DNA of 64,000 nucleotides, taken from NCBI GenBank assembly GCA_034440635.1, contig JAOTON010000974.1, positions 186,001 through 250,000 on the forward strand. The letters are read 5' to 3'. The stretch is from Lepas anatifera (lineage: Eukaryota > Arthropoda > Thecostraca > Lepadidae). Under the pieces are notes generated by a model that saw nothing but the letters and a program-made list of their open reading frames with translations, was not told the origin of the DNA and searched no databases. Positions 48,600 through 60,421 of the stretch are shown piece after piece; the stretch's first letter is position 1; the number at the start of each line of letters is the position of its first letter. A program made the position numbers and the translations under genes.

Positions 48600-48930
48600 G
48601 TAAATGCATTTAAAGCGTTTTTTGATGGTTTTGAAAAGCTGAGTCTAGCTATATTAGATCCTGAGACGGACCAGATTTATTAAGTATACCGCGTTTTAAC
48701 AATTTTGACTTAATGCAATCTCTAGGGACTTTAGTATTGACCTGACAAAAACTGACCAAGCAACTTTTATAGCATGTGGGAGGAGCTTCCTAATATACCT
48801 ATTTTCCGTGTCTTCTTAGCCTGCTAATTTGTTGAGTTAGAGGGTCTATTTTAATCTCACTACGGTGGAAGTGGCTCATACCCGCCACCGGGGCGAAGTG
48901 TAATCCTGCCCCTGGGTGAGCCCAAAATTT
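48600..48930. mobile_element. Remnant of a TTAA-family element (inverted end)
   Basis: GTGGCTCATACCCGCCACCG at about 48869 is the reverse complement of the CGGTGGCGGGTACGAGCCAC end of the 19898 element, with one mismatch. Diverged TGACCTGACAAAAA sequence precedes it. Confidence 0.5.
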
Positions 48931-49726
48931 CGATCCTCTTTTGAACTTCCAGACTCTTAGGGACCAATCCAAACTTTCCTGCTGCCCAGACCCACAAATT
49001 ACCCCATGCGTGCACACGGGAAACTAGCCGGAACCGGAGCACGAATGGGCCGGGCAGAAAGCCCGCCCACTGATATCAGTGACACCCCGGTGCCCCCCAT
49101 GTGACGGAGCCCTAACATGGCGGATGCCGGAAAGGCAGATGGTGCTGGTATCTACCCCACGATCAAGCACCGGCGCCCCCACACTGAGTCATGGCGCACC
49201 ATGAAACATGAGCGGACTCTCCTGGGAACGTCGCCTACCATTCCCCTACGATGTGATTTGGCGCCCTGTGAGATATCGCACTGACAGAATTGGCACATCC
49301 CGTGGTCCAAATGGCACCAGTCTCAAGTGTCAAGGGAAATTCGGAATCGTGTATGCACTTGTAAACAATGAACATTCTGGGTAGGCAATCGAGAAGCTTA
49401 ATCGCTAGTTTATGAGAACCGATGGTTATGGAGCTCGAACGTTTTCTGTGATTGAGATTCTTATGAGAGCGAGCGCGCGCTCAACTTCCTCTCCATCGTA
49501 CCCAGGACCCAAAGTATGGCGATAAAGCTGTGAAGCAGCGTCCATTTCCTCTCTCACGTCAGTCGCTCTGCCTTACATCTGCCGGCAGCTTATGCCTAAC
49601 TTTTGGGCGCAAGTGCCCACTGGACGAGTTACTCGAGTAGTACTCGTACAGCGTGATTTTTACGATACGCTTCTACTTTCTTTCGTGCCAGAAAATTGAA
49701 TGGGTTCAAACAGCATACTTGGTTAC

Positions 49727-50924
49727 TTAAAACGCGCCCCGCTGGGCGGGGGGCGAAATTCGCCCTCCCCTCTTGGTTTTCCCCAGATAGCTCAAAAACG
49801 AAGTACGCAGAACAACGAAACATACAGTACCTTATTCCTGATCAATTTTAGACATCTGACCAAATTTTTTAGTTAAGGTCATGTCAGGTCAAAGAGCTAT
49901 TCAAGGTCAACTGACCCGACCTCAAAACCTAAAATTACGAGTTTGAAGCGGCACCCAGGGAACATCAGCAAACCGATCAATTTGAAGCTTTCAAAATATG
50001 ATAAGGTCGTTAGGGTCTACAAATCTGCTATCTCGGAATTTTGATATTGTTGGCATAAGGTGGGGTCAATTTTTTGGTCACCCCATCATAAGTCTATGGT
50101 GAAAAAAAGAATGGCCTCGTTTTCAGTAAATCCTGGATAGATAAGGCTGAAAATCCTCAAACCGTCCATTCTTACCACGATCTTGACCATAAAGTTGAAT
50201 TTTTAAACATCTGACCTTTCAAAGGTCATATCAGGTCACGGGAGCATAGAGTGATTGTTTTGCCAATAACTTCTCACTGAATTGAGATAAAGCTCCCATT
50301 TTGCTGGCATTGTGCTTATATTGCCACGTGGAGTCGATTGATATATAATTGTTGGGGTTTAACACGCACCAACTGCCGGGTCATATGGCCTCGCCAACCT
50401 CACCCTGTTGGAAGGATTTTGGGATCAGATCGACTTATTCAGAGGCTCCGCCGGGACTTGAACCCGGACCGGTGGCTTGAAGACAAGGTGCTATCCACGC
50501 CACCATCGGGTTGATATGCAACATGACCATATCAGGTCACTCTGTGACCCTGACCTAGCTCGAGTTCAGGTCATTTTCACTATGTAACCCAACAAAGTCA
50601 TATTATACATCATTGGATTTGCTGCAAAGAAAGAAATAAAATGATGCATTAAGATTTGCTCTAGCTCCCCTGAGGGCAGATCTAGAGAGCGAAACGTACA
50701 CTGCTTTGTTGTAAGCCTATGGAATCTTCTTTGAACTTTGCTGACCTCAATATTGATTTGACATAAAAATGTTTCGTATAAAATCTCCTCGCCTTGTCAA
50801 GAGCTTTCGAACGCCGCCCGTAATTTTCCTTTAGCTTTCGTGAGGAACGAGATACGGAGGTGAGCGAAGAAACGCCCCCCAGCGGGGCGCGTCATGCCAG
50901 GGACCCCAGCGGGGCGCGAGTTAA
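49727..50924 (+). mobile_element. TTAA-flanked element, family D, with nested SINE
   Basis: TTAA at 49727-49730 and 50921-50924. The left end is AACGCGCCCCGCTGGGCG and the right end CCCCAGCGGGGCGCGAG. The interior has AGGTCA-type words (49875-49925, 50215-50240, 50530-50575). It lies in intron 1 of the membrane-protein gene. A SINE interrupts it at about 50355-50517. Confidence 0.82.
50355..50517 (-). mobile_element. tRNA-headed SINE, copy 2, inserted in a TTAA element
   Basis: The B box complement GGACTTGAACC lies at 50454-50464. A diverged A box (TGGTGGCGTGG on the minus strand) is at 50505-50495. The body and the CCCCAACAA 3' end match the 43507-43692 copy in reverse. The sequences TTGATATATAATTG before it and GTTGATATGCAA after it suggest a short target duplication around TTGATAT. 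Confidence 0.8.
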
Positions 50925-53203
50925 CTTCGTCCTTCGGGGACATTCGTGCAGTTTACACGTTTCTCTATCGTGCTGTCGGCTTCAAACAAGTCTTCAACAA
51001 TTCCTCATTGAGGGGCAAACCACACATATGCCTAAGGAGGAAGCAGAATTTCGATATTTGTCGAGGTCATTGACCTCAGTGCTTCGGGACAGATGGTGTC
51101 AGACAGGCAGATAGTGCCACTAAGCATAACGTATTTTATCTTATGACGCTATAGTTAAGACTATTCAATGCTAATGTTGAGGTCACATGTTTAAGTGTAG
51201 GGCTATGGGTTGGGTAAGGTAAACCCTCATTTCCTACTCAACGATTTCTTTAGTGCATATAATGGGGAGTATGTCACATTGTGACGTCATAGGTCAATTT
51301 CCTTCAACGAACCCGGCCTAAAAATTATGAAAATATCGTAGCGGGCCTTTAATCTAGGGCCTTTGTCAGCTTTCAGTGTATTTGTGATCTTTTTCTGCAT
51401 TATCACGTCATTTCCCAATAGGTCCCGAGCATGGCTCAGATTTGAACTTTATGACCTCCGTTAACCTTGAAGATATTCTCAAAGCTTACTGAAGTTTCTC
51501 TATTATACAGACCAATATAGCTCCAAAAACGTGGGTGCATTTTTAACTCTCGGTTTTTTAGACCTCAGAGGGAAGGGGGTTGAGGGGAGGGGTTGTTTAG
51601 GATCTTCCTTCACTGCGCATTGACGCCAGACACCTCTCCACGGTGTGTGCTACACCTACTCAGACTTTTGTTTCAATCCCAATCCCGACGACTATGCATT
51701 TAACCATGAGCAATAAATCATATACCCAACTCAACTGCAAGACCATCAGAATCGCTTGCTTCGCATGGCATTTCTGACCACCCGGATGGCGTTTTGGATC
51801 AACCACTTCCGAAAGGTCGTCTACGGCCAATGACAGCAAACCGTACGCCTAAATAAACAATGGAACAAACAAAACAGTGCGCATAAGAACAAAACTACCA
51901 AAAACAGACTTCAGTTTTTTAACCCACACAAGATTTATGAGCTGGGCAATGCTAGGGCAGCTCATGCTTCAGCTCCAGCTCCAAAAGTGTGACCACTATC
52001 TCAGACTGCTCACCGAAGCCGATCTGCAGGTTCACTGCTATTCCTACTTTTAAAGCCAAACTGAATTTTTGTCTTCAGAAAACTCTCCTTGTACTCTAGT
52101 TAAATTTTGTTTCCAGTAGGACGAACATCTGTTCAAGTCAGTGATAAACACATTTCGGGTCGTGGGACCATTTCAGGTCACGAATTATTCCTGAGGAGGT
52201 CAAGGACTTCTATGAATTAGTACTAAGAATATTGTCCCTCGCCGCAGTGGGGTCCTTTGAATACCCCCCCCCGGCTGGGGTTTTTTCCAACATTGGTAAC
52301 ATGTTGGTTGGCCTGAAAAAAGCTGACGCCATTTCTGACAGCATACCAGTGCAAAGCTGGCTTTTACGATGGTGCTGGTGAGGAGCAAGGCGAATGGACC
52401 ATGATAATCTAAAAAATACATTTTTTAGGTTCACGTTGCTGGCAGCAAAGCTCACTGAAAGAAAATTGAAAACTCCTTGCACTGTTCCTGTTTCCACCAC
52501 GAACAGCGATGCCCCGGAGAAAGTGAGTAAATAGGTGCAAACACCAGATCACTGGTAAACAAATGGCCCTATTTTTCAGTAAATCGCTTATTATTGTTAA
52601 AGATAAGGACCTGCAGTCGTCTCACTTTTGAACAATGCTCTGTTGGCGACTGGCAATGACTGCAGTGGTTCCGGTTATGCGCACGGATTGAAACGCGTTC
52701 GATCAAGTGTAAACGTTATACTATAATAAGATCAGAGACTGACAGCGCATTCCAAAGATTATGCTAATTGTGATTTCGCAAATCGCTGTCAAAATGTCCT
52801 TATGCTCAAACATTTGTATACGTCAAGGCGTCGGAATGTCCAGACAAATAGGACAAGGAACTGCTGGCCCGTTTGGCCATGGCCTATCACCGGTACAACC
52901 AAGAAAAACCATTGGCCTTTGCTGCGTTAAACTGAGTTTCTTGCCGTCACATAAATAAGGAAGTCAAACGCGCCTTATTTAACGTGCTTCTGTAAGCTAT
53001 CCAATCAAATTCAGGTCAGCCGCAGAGCGTTATTCCCTGAGACGTGACTCTGTTTGACAGATCTACAGAAGAGGGGTGCAAACCTTGATTGATTTGGCAC
53101 AGTACGTTTTACACGAACACTTTCAAGAATTTTGAGTAATAAACAGCTGCACTGCATATTCACACAAGTACGGCTGCAGCTGCATTATAACTATATACTA
53201 TTA

Positions 53204-53210
<7 letters not shown>
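50925..53210. other. Intron 1 sequence without a recognised element
   Basis: TTGACCTC-like words and a TGACGTCAT at 51286 occur at 51060-51480. No coding region or transposon ends could be supported. Confidence 0.45.

Positions 53211-53253
<43 letters not shown>
53211..53253. repeat. (TA)n microsatellite
   Basis: This is an uninterrupted TA run in intron 1. Confidence 0.95.
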
Positions 53254-53258
<5 letters not shown>

Positions 53259-54912
53259 ACGCTGGTCTTGTTGCGCAGTGTTGTAGGCAAATAGATTGCG
53301 GGAGGGGGCCGAACGCTGTTCTCAAAGCAAATTTTGACGCGAAACGGAGAAAGCGGGAATTTGTGACCATCTCCTACTGGGTCACATGATGCAATTGAAA
53401 CAAAGAAAACGTAACGGGATAACAGGATGTTTGATATCAGTAATCTTGAGATGGATCCTGGTCAAGTTGGGAGCAAACGCACTAAGTTTTTGCAATATCT
53501 AGGCAGTGATTGCAACAACAAATCATGCTTAAACCCGTTTTGGATGGGAAGTTTCTCTTTTATTTCAATCACTCATGAGTATATTTTACTTTCTCTACCT
53601 TAGATTTGAAGATTCTCCAATTCATTTGAGTTATTTTCATTCATTTGAGGTTAACGACCCTGCATTGAGACAAACTAACTGCAGAGGTGACCGGAGATAT
53701 TTTTGTCCTTTCCGGAAGCATAATGACTATTCTAAAATAATGGTGAAGTTTGTCACTTGATATTTTCATGAGCTCTTCAGCATGCATTTAAGCTGCATGT
53801 GTAAGCATACACAAATTTTGAGTTATTATACATTAAAGTGAACACAGAAAAGTACTACTTTGTTTGCAGAATTGCTCTAAGTCAAACGATAGCTTTACAA
53901 GGGTATGTAAGCCCTTAAACCAACTATGACTTTTCTTGGTGCCATGTCACCTCACAGAATGCCGCCATAAACATTCAGTACAAATATTTACGTTCGGGGG
54001 GCTCATTAAAGCATTCAATGTCAGGGCAACATCATTTGATCTCACGGTTACCATACAAACTTAACGGTACCCACATCTACGACGAGTAATGGCCGAAAGG
54101 CAAGAAAGGGGAGCCTTAGGGGAACCAGGATCCCCGTATCTTACCTAAGAACCCTATCTAGCTAACATAATCTAACCTAATCTACCTAGCCTACTTGGTT
54201 GCCAGGAGCCCCCCCGGCGAGCAAAGGTAGCAACGGATAACGTTCGGACGGGGACTTAATCAGCACACCATATCTGCGTATCAAGCACAGCCGAAAATTA
54301 TTGCGAATGATCAGATGGTGAAAGCTATATGTTAGTGATCTGTCTTCATTATGTCAACTTGAGCTGCATTCGAGTCAGAATACACGGTCCGTTTCCTAGA
54401 TCACGGAACGTTCATCCAAAACCGGGTAACTCCAATAAGCAAGCAGAGTAATCGCTTCAAGCATACATAATAGGAATTCAATGAGTCCAACAAACAGTCC
54501 GTTTTATGGAAGAAACGAGCCTGCCTTTATTTTAGAGTTATGATTGCAGTGTAAGGCTAACAAAATATGAAGGACTATGCAAATTGAGCCATCCTGACAC
54601 GCGGATTTTACTGGAGCTGCTCACTGCAGGATGGACGGAGAAATGGAAAGGGCAGACAAAGGTAGAAAACCAGATAAATTTAAGGAAAATTATTAATCAA
54701 CGGTACTATTATTCAAATGGTTCCCACATGTGTCTCATGGCCATCATTGCAATCTAAGATAATTCAAACAGCCGAATAGGTGATGGAGGCATTGTTTAGG
54801 CAAACGCTTATTCAGTTATTGGAGAATGAGGCCAAGAAATGGGCGCATGTGGAGAGCACACAACAATCTCCTATATGACAAGCGCACAAAGCGCGCCGTC
54901 CAATCATCTCAC

Positions 54913-54973
54913 CTGCGGCCGAGCAGTGCACCGCGATAAGAACTAGCGCGACTACGCAGATGAAGGTCCGCAT
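54913..54973 (-). CDS. Exon 1: start codon and signal peptide
   Basis: ATG at 54973-54971 has A at -3 and G at +4 (GCAAGATGCG) in a CpG-rich setting. The 20 complete codons MRTFICVVALVLIAVHCSAA form a typical signal peptide, with likely cleavage near CSAA|G. The donor GCAG|GTGAGA follows in phase 1, matching the phase of the exon 2 acceptor. This is the only in-frame, signal-peptide-bearing candidate I found upstream of exon 2. Confidence 0.82.
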
Positions 54974-55110
54974 CTTGCCCGCGATAGCGAGTGACTGGGC
55001 GGCTCGGCGCGGCGACGCGAGCGGCGCCCACGCGTAACCCAGGAGCCTAGCAGACCCCTCCTCCTGAGTCTGACTAGAACAGGCCTGCAGCCCAGAAGTG
55101 ACGCCCGCGA
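54974..55110 (-). promoter_or_regulatory. CpG-rich 5' flank, probable promoter/5' UTR
   Basis: The ~135 bases before the ATG are markedly rich in CG dinucleotides (for example GCGTGGGCGCCGCTCGCG on the minus strand), unlike the AT-rich surroundings. Minus-strand TCAGACT and CCCAGTCACT words could serve as initiators. The exact transcription start is not determinable here. Confidence 0.5.
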
Positions 55111-56490
55111 GTGAAGCATGTGGCGACAGACCTATCGTACATTGATACCTGTATCAATGTAACTTGATGTACTGCATTTACGATCTATTACAGTTCGATA
55201 CAATCATGTGTAGTTTGAGGAGAACTTTAAGACTGTTGGGATTAAGTAATATGCGTGACAACTTGGCAACGTTTTACATCTCTAACGAACAATCACATGA
55301 CATGAGATAACGAATGTGCCCTGGCTTTCAGTAAACAAATAGCTGAACTGCCAAATGAATAGATAGCCGATATGACGCCGTCGGCAAAAATAGCGGAGGT
55401 AAGGAGTGAACAAGGTAAGAAAGTAGTAACGTCGTTAGGCACAGCAAGGGAATAATGGTGCAATGTTTTCGGGTAACTATTAGCAAACAGGTCGAATTGG
55501 GTGACGTGGCATTCCGTGTAGGATTAGGTATTTTTTGACGATCCGATGACGGGGTGTTTTCTGAGTCGCCTGACATTTGCAAGCATTAAAGGGAATGTGG
55601 CACCTTGGTCGAATACTGGAATTTAATGTAATTAGGGGTAATTTTAGCCGAAAATCACGGAATCGTCCATGATTTCTCTGAAAAATGTACAATAAGCTCA
55701 ATATTTTGATTTTTTAAATGCGCCTATAGGGGGAAAATAATTATCTGCCTGTGGATGATGTCATGATCTGGCAACCACTACCATATTCCATAGGCTTCAA
55801 AGGCTTCGATTGGCTGGTACTCAGCGTGACGTCAGCATATGTCGTCACACCAACAGCCTGACAACTGTGGTCTGCTGCTTGAGGTACATGAGGGGTACAT
55901 TTCAGTTAGTTTTTAGCTTTTCTCTACGGAAATTTTGAGTTTCAGGACAAATGATATATAGAGTACCGGGTTTTCCGGAATACCTTACAACTTGGCAATC
56001 TTAGTTAAAATCACGTTATAAAGGTGCCACATTCCCTTTAAGGTGGTCTATGTATACTAAATAAAGAGGTACGTGGGGTTAACTGCACTTAGGCAGTTCA
56101 AACAAATATCTTGAACTTTTAGGGCCCCTTGCACTAGAAAGAAAACTAAGATTTTCCACAGTAGTTCAGCACTCTCAATCATGGTAATCAGCCTGTCACC
56201 TGGCTCCAAATGATGCGCAGATTTTCAACGCGGTCCGAAAAAATAGATGCTTTCTTTTCCGACAGCAAAATGACTGTTGCAGGATGCTAACAAGGTAAGA
56301 GACTAACGATCCTGCCACATGAGACGTCAGTATAAACCCCCTACCATTCCTATACAAATGGCAATAAAAAACAAAATATAAGGCTCGGCTGGATGTGAAG
56401 AAAAGCAGTAATTCAACTTCTACTCGAAATGCTCCAAATTACATCCAACTTGCCACCTGAGGACGAGGAACAAACATGTCATGTTATGTA
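55111..56490. other. Upstream intergenic stretch, no gene seen
   Basis: Only short frames without recognisable features are present. TGACGTCAG occurs at about 55829. Confidence 0.5.
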
Positions 56491-56872
56491 CAGTGGCGGA
56501 TCTAGCTGGAAGGTTGGAGGGGGAAGCCAAAGTCGATAAGCAAAAAAAAGCGTCGCGTGGTAATGGTATGCCACAATTTAACTAGATGATAAGTTTGGGG
56601 GTAGACTCAAGAATCGATAAGCACAAAAAACGTCGCAGGGTCAAACGTGTGGCCCCAAGATGCTTGCTTTGCTGTCCAAGGCTCAATGTTTACACTTAAG
56701 TTGGCTGGTTCTGTTTGAAGTTGAAAGTTGAAGCACTAACACTTTGTTTATAAACCAAAAAAGAGTCGGGGAAAAAAGAGGTTGACAGCCTGGGGAGGCA
56801 AAAACATAGTTTTGCCCCGAGATTTTCCGTTGAGGGGGGCAAATATATTTTTGTCCCCTGGATCTGTCACTG
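56491..56872 (-). mobile_element. CAGTGGCGGATC-ended hAT-like MITE, copy 3
   Basis: The left end is CAGTGGCGGATCTAGC and the right end TGGATCTGTCACTG. The interior shares AGCAAAAAAAAGCGTC, a GTTTGAAGTTGAAAGTTGAA segment and a TTTTGCCCC-rich end with the 11433 and 12743 copies. It is in the same orientation as the 12743 copy. The 8-bp flanks do not match well. It is followed at once by a TA microsatellite. Confidence 0.75.
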
Positions 56873-56873
56873 T

Positions 56874-56881
<8 letters not shown>

Positions 56882-56921
<40 letters not shown>
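56882..56921. repeat. (TA)n microsatellite between two transposon ends
   Basis: A TA run lies between the CTGGATCTGTCACTG end at 56858-56872 and the inverted TGACAGATCCAGGGGG at 56921-56936. Confidence 0.93.
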
Positions 56922-56923
<2 letters not shown>

Positions 56924-57452
56924 CAGATCCAGGGGGAAAAACCGAATATGTGTGATGTGAGTACTGTATAACGTATCGTATGTTGAAAATGTGAATGGCT
57001 CTCTATTATATTGTAATGCCTTATGATTAACTATGTGTCAATGTAGTGTGACGATGGAACTGTGACAAGGTGATGGAAGCATTGTAGTTTTGTACTCATG
57101 GGATAATTGTTATAGCAAGTAGTCTGCAAAAATTTTATCATATTTCTTTGCATAGAAGGCCCGTCAACTTATTTGAGCTCATTACTCGGTGATATATTTT
57201 TCAAACAACTATATTTAGGAAAACGTGAGCCGCTGTGTCTCTTATCTTGATAATGAATGTCCAATGCATTCGAAAGCTTGAACTTATATTTGTAATATTT
57301 TTAATGAACTTTACTGATTTGACCAAAGACATTCCAACTGCAACCAAACAAACCATCAATAATATAATCAAACAACAAAAGAAGCTATCCAAGTGTGAAT
57401 CGGGAATATTATTAAATAGTCGCTGCATCGAAGAGGATATATTGCCCAACTA

Positions 57453-57455
<3 letters not shown>

Positions 57456-57503
<48 letters not shown>
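57456..57503. repeat. (TA)n microsatellite
   Basis: This is a TA run. The plus-strand open frame running into it (57235-57507) has a Lys-rich KDIPTATKQTINNIIKQQKK stretch that I cannot assign. It may be a retrotransposon scrap. Confidence 0.93.
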
Positions 57504-57506
<3 letters not shown>

Positions 57507-58149
57507 GACGGGGTCTCCCTCATGGCCCCGTCGGTATGAGCCGCATGCTCAAACTGCTTCCGCTGTCTCAGTCGTCCAAAAGTAGTGATGCCGTTTGTGG
57601 TTTTATTTTATAACATCTCGTCACTTCAAATCTTCATAATTCTGCCCTGGGAAACATTTCAAATATTCAAACACTCGTTTGACAAGAACCCAGCAAACCA
57701 CAAGTAAATCATAAATCACGAACCAATATAAATCACATCTAAATTTAACACCGTTAGAATCAATCAGGTTTTACGCAAACACGTTTACAATGCCATATCA
57801 AATATCAAATAGTCGCCACAGAATTTCCGAATACACTTACGTTCACAGGAAGGTGTCACCCGCACACACACATGCGCTCTCGCTCGATGCTGTAGCGGAA
57901 ATGACCCGGGGTCAACGCTTGACCTGGCCGCCAGGCGGCAGTCGGGGCAGAGCCGGAAGGGTAAGTTATGTGGGCAGTAATAAATGCTCACGGTGAAAAT
58001 AAGTGCGGAGACTAATTAGTTGTAGTAACATTTGACAAGAGAAGTTCACCACATAAGCCTAGAAATCAAATAAACCTATCTTTCAGAAAACCAGTTTCCA
58101 ACCGGAAGACTTGAGCGACATCTGCTGTCTAGCCGGCAGAGGCTCACGA

Positions 58150-58180
58150 TGACGTCACAGGATGCGGCACAGTGACGTCA
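58150..58180. promoter_or_regulatory. Pair of TGACGTCA (CRE-type) palindromes
   Basis: Perfect TGACGTCA octamers at 58150-58157 and 58173-58180 are separated by 15 bases, in a locally more G/C-rich stretch. CREB/ATF-type factors bind this octamer in animals. Whether a promoter lies here is unknown, and no gene is identified next to it. Confidence 0.35.
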
Positions 58181-58231
58181 CCGATAACAATAGTGCTAGC
58201 GCACTTCGTCCAGTAACAGTAGACACAGGTC

Positions 58232-58234
<3 letters not shown>

Positions 58235-58308
<74 letters not shown>
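58235..58308. repeat. (TA)n microsatellite, longest in window
   Basis: This is an essentially uninterrupted run of about 74 bases. Confidence 0.95.
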
Positions 58309-58311
<3 letters not shown>

Positions 58312-58327
58312 TATCTTTTGGCACTAT

Positions 58328-58818
58328 ATTTTTTCGATGCAACGCCTATTGAACTCAACCGCTGACACCGTTTTTGATATCCTTTTGCTAGTTTTTGCGA
58401 TAGAATTAATTAGGTTCTTGTTTTCATGGTTTGAATTATGTATAAGTTGTATAAGTTGTTGGACATTATGCATAAGTTGTGGTTTAAATTATGTATAAAT
58501 ATGTTTAAGTTGTATAATTATGTATAAATTATGTTTTATTAGTTACACAAATAGCTCATGCCAGACTACATTTTTCAAGTGCAATATTTGTACCCCCGAG
58601 CTCATTTGAATTTTGAACACCTTGAAAATAGTTTAATTAAATAAACTGAAGCAGGTTAGTGAAAAAGAGACTTATTTATGAGTTTTGGACAACTTATACA
58701 TAATTTAAACCATGAAAACAAGAACCTAATCAATTCTATCGTAAGAACTAGCAAAAAGATTATCAAAAACAGTGTCAGTGGTTGAGTTCAATAGGCGTTG
58801 GATGGAAGAAAAAAATGT
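58328..58818. repeat. Long inverted repeat (two ~130-bp arms, ~220-bp loop)
   Basis: The arm at 58328-58462 is the near reverse complement of 58686-58818. Both carry CAACGCCTATTGAACTCAAC, GATAGAATT(A/G)ATTAGG and GTTCTTGTTTTCATGG in mirror order. The loop is rich in ATGTATAA words. It may be a foldback-type transposon, but no target duplication was recognised. Confidence 0.8.
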
Positions 58819-59498
58819 ATGTATATGCGAATAGCTGCTCACATCGTTCGTGGGAAGATACAGTGTGTGCCATCTAGGAATCTATACAGCACACACACAC
58901 AGCATTTGGCGGGTCAAGGTGGGGCTCGAAAGGCTGGAAATGCACGCGGCGCTTCTATTTCGCTGCCCTGCCTTTCCCGAGCTACCCTTATGCGCCATCT
59001 CATTTAGTTAATTATTTGTTTGCTGCTCTCTGCTGGGACGGGTTCTTCGTCTGTATGATTAACGAGACGAAAGTTGCAGTACTTGCCGTGGAATGATTGT
59101 TTCGTACTTAAAAGGCACCTAAACGCAAATTGTAGCTCACATGACCTTCAAGTGACGCTATAAATTTGAAGTTGTTGAACAATTTACAGTTTGTCATCCT
59201 GGTTTCCATGTTTGGGTCATGGAGTGGTATCTGTATAAAAATTGGGGTTTAGATAAATTGTCAGATAAATGTTCTTCACACCCGAACCAAATTTATGGTG
59301 ACGTCATCAGAGGTACTTAGTGTAAAGTGTGGCAAAGTGTGTTTCCAAATTAGTTTTTTTCCAAACTTCATAGATTTCTTTATAAGCGGTACACTTTGAC
59401 CTACTTATCGGCAGGATAGCGTTAATTGCATCCCACTGTCAGACTTCAAACGGATGTAGAGTGTCGCCACAGTATGTTTTCTGCGCAAGATTTTATAT

Positions 59499-60340
59499 TT
59501 AACACGCGCATTGACGGGGGGCGGGTACCCGCCCCCTCGGGTTTTTCGGAGATAGTAGAAAACGGCGGCGCGTAGCGCCGCCGTACTTGGTATACCTTTT
59601 CCTCATCATTTTTACAACTTCTGTGAAAATTTTAAAGTTAGGTCATCTCAGGTCAGGTCACCAGTACAGGTCAAGTGACCCGACCTCAAAAAAGTTTAAG
59701 ATAGCATAAGTCGGAGCAGGGTGGACTTATCCGATTGAAACTCATATCACATAATGGCCCCACCGAGTTCTCTAAAATATGTTCCGGTATTTTTTATATC
59801 GATGACCTAAGGTCAGGTACGACGCATGACCTCTCCATTGGAAATACATGGGAAAAATGGTTTTTACGGAATAACTCAGTAACGGATGGTGATAGAGCAT
59901 TTATTTTAGCTGCATTAGACTCGCCTGGGCTTTGCAGTTCTAATGATATGCATTTTATATAATTTGACCCTGACCTGACCTCAGGTCAGGTCAAATTCTT
60001 GATTTGACCTAGCAAGGTCAAATTATATATCATTCGATTCGGCTTGCTAAGAGGATTCATATAGATCAAGTCGTTTTGCTCTATCTTTACTTATTCAGAT
60101 GTAATGCCCGAAAAACTGAATTTTACATGTTATCCCTATGACGGGCATGTTTTGACCTCTCGTGACCTTAAATGTGACCTGACAAAAAAATGGTTCAAAT
60201 GTTTTCGATGGAGAAGTGGATGGGCAGCCCAACGCCGTTTACCGTTTTTCGCTACCTACCGTGGTTCTCGAGATCTTAGGGGGCGGGTACCCCCCCGTCA
60301 ATGCGAAGGTGGCTCAGACCCCCGTCAATGCGCGTGTTAA
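59499..60340 (+). mobile_element. TTAA-flanked MITE, family A copy 3
   Basis: TTAA at 59499-59502 and 60337-60340. The ends read CACGCGCATTGACGGGG and CCCCCGTCAATGCGCGTG. It follows the 8328-9178 copy closely in the same orientation, including the GGCGGCGCGTAGCGCCGCC hairpin and the AGGTCA-rich middle. Confidence 0.88.
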
Positions 60341-60421
60341 GAGATTATCTTCTGTTGTCACACTTTTGGAATAGGAGAGAGAGCCATAGACAAGTTCACG
60401 GTATAAGGACTCAATCAAAGA

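Larger units (their letters stand above)
37047..54973 (-). other. Four-exon gene span for a 492-aa type I membrane protein
   Basis: Exons are 54973-54913, 43283-43164, 39026-37917 and 37234-37047, totalling 1479 coding bases. Introns are about 11.6, 4.1 and 0.7 kb, all GT-AG and all phase 1. The joined frame has no internal stop. The chain starts with a classic signal peptide and ends with a transmembrane helix and basic stop-transfer, which strongly supports the chain as a real gene. Additional phase-1 cassette exons inside the large introns cannot be excluded. Introns 1 and 2 carry SINEs, TTAA elements and an inverted-repeat unit. No family name is recognised. Confidence 0.85.
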
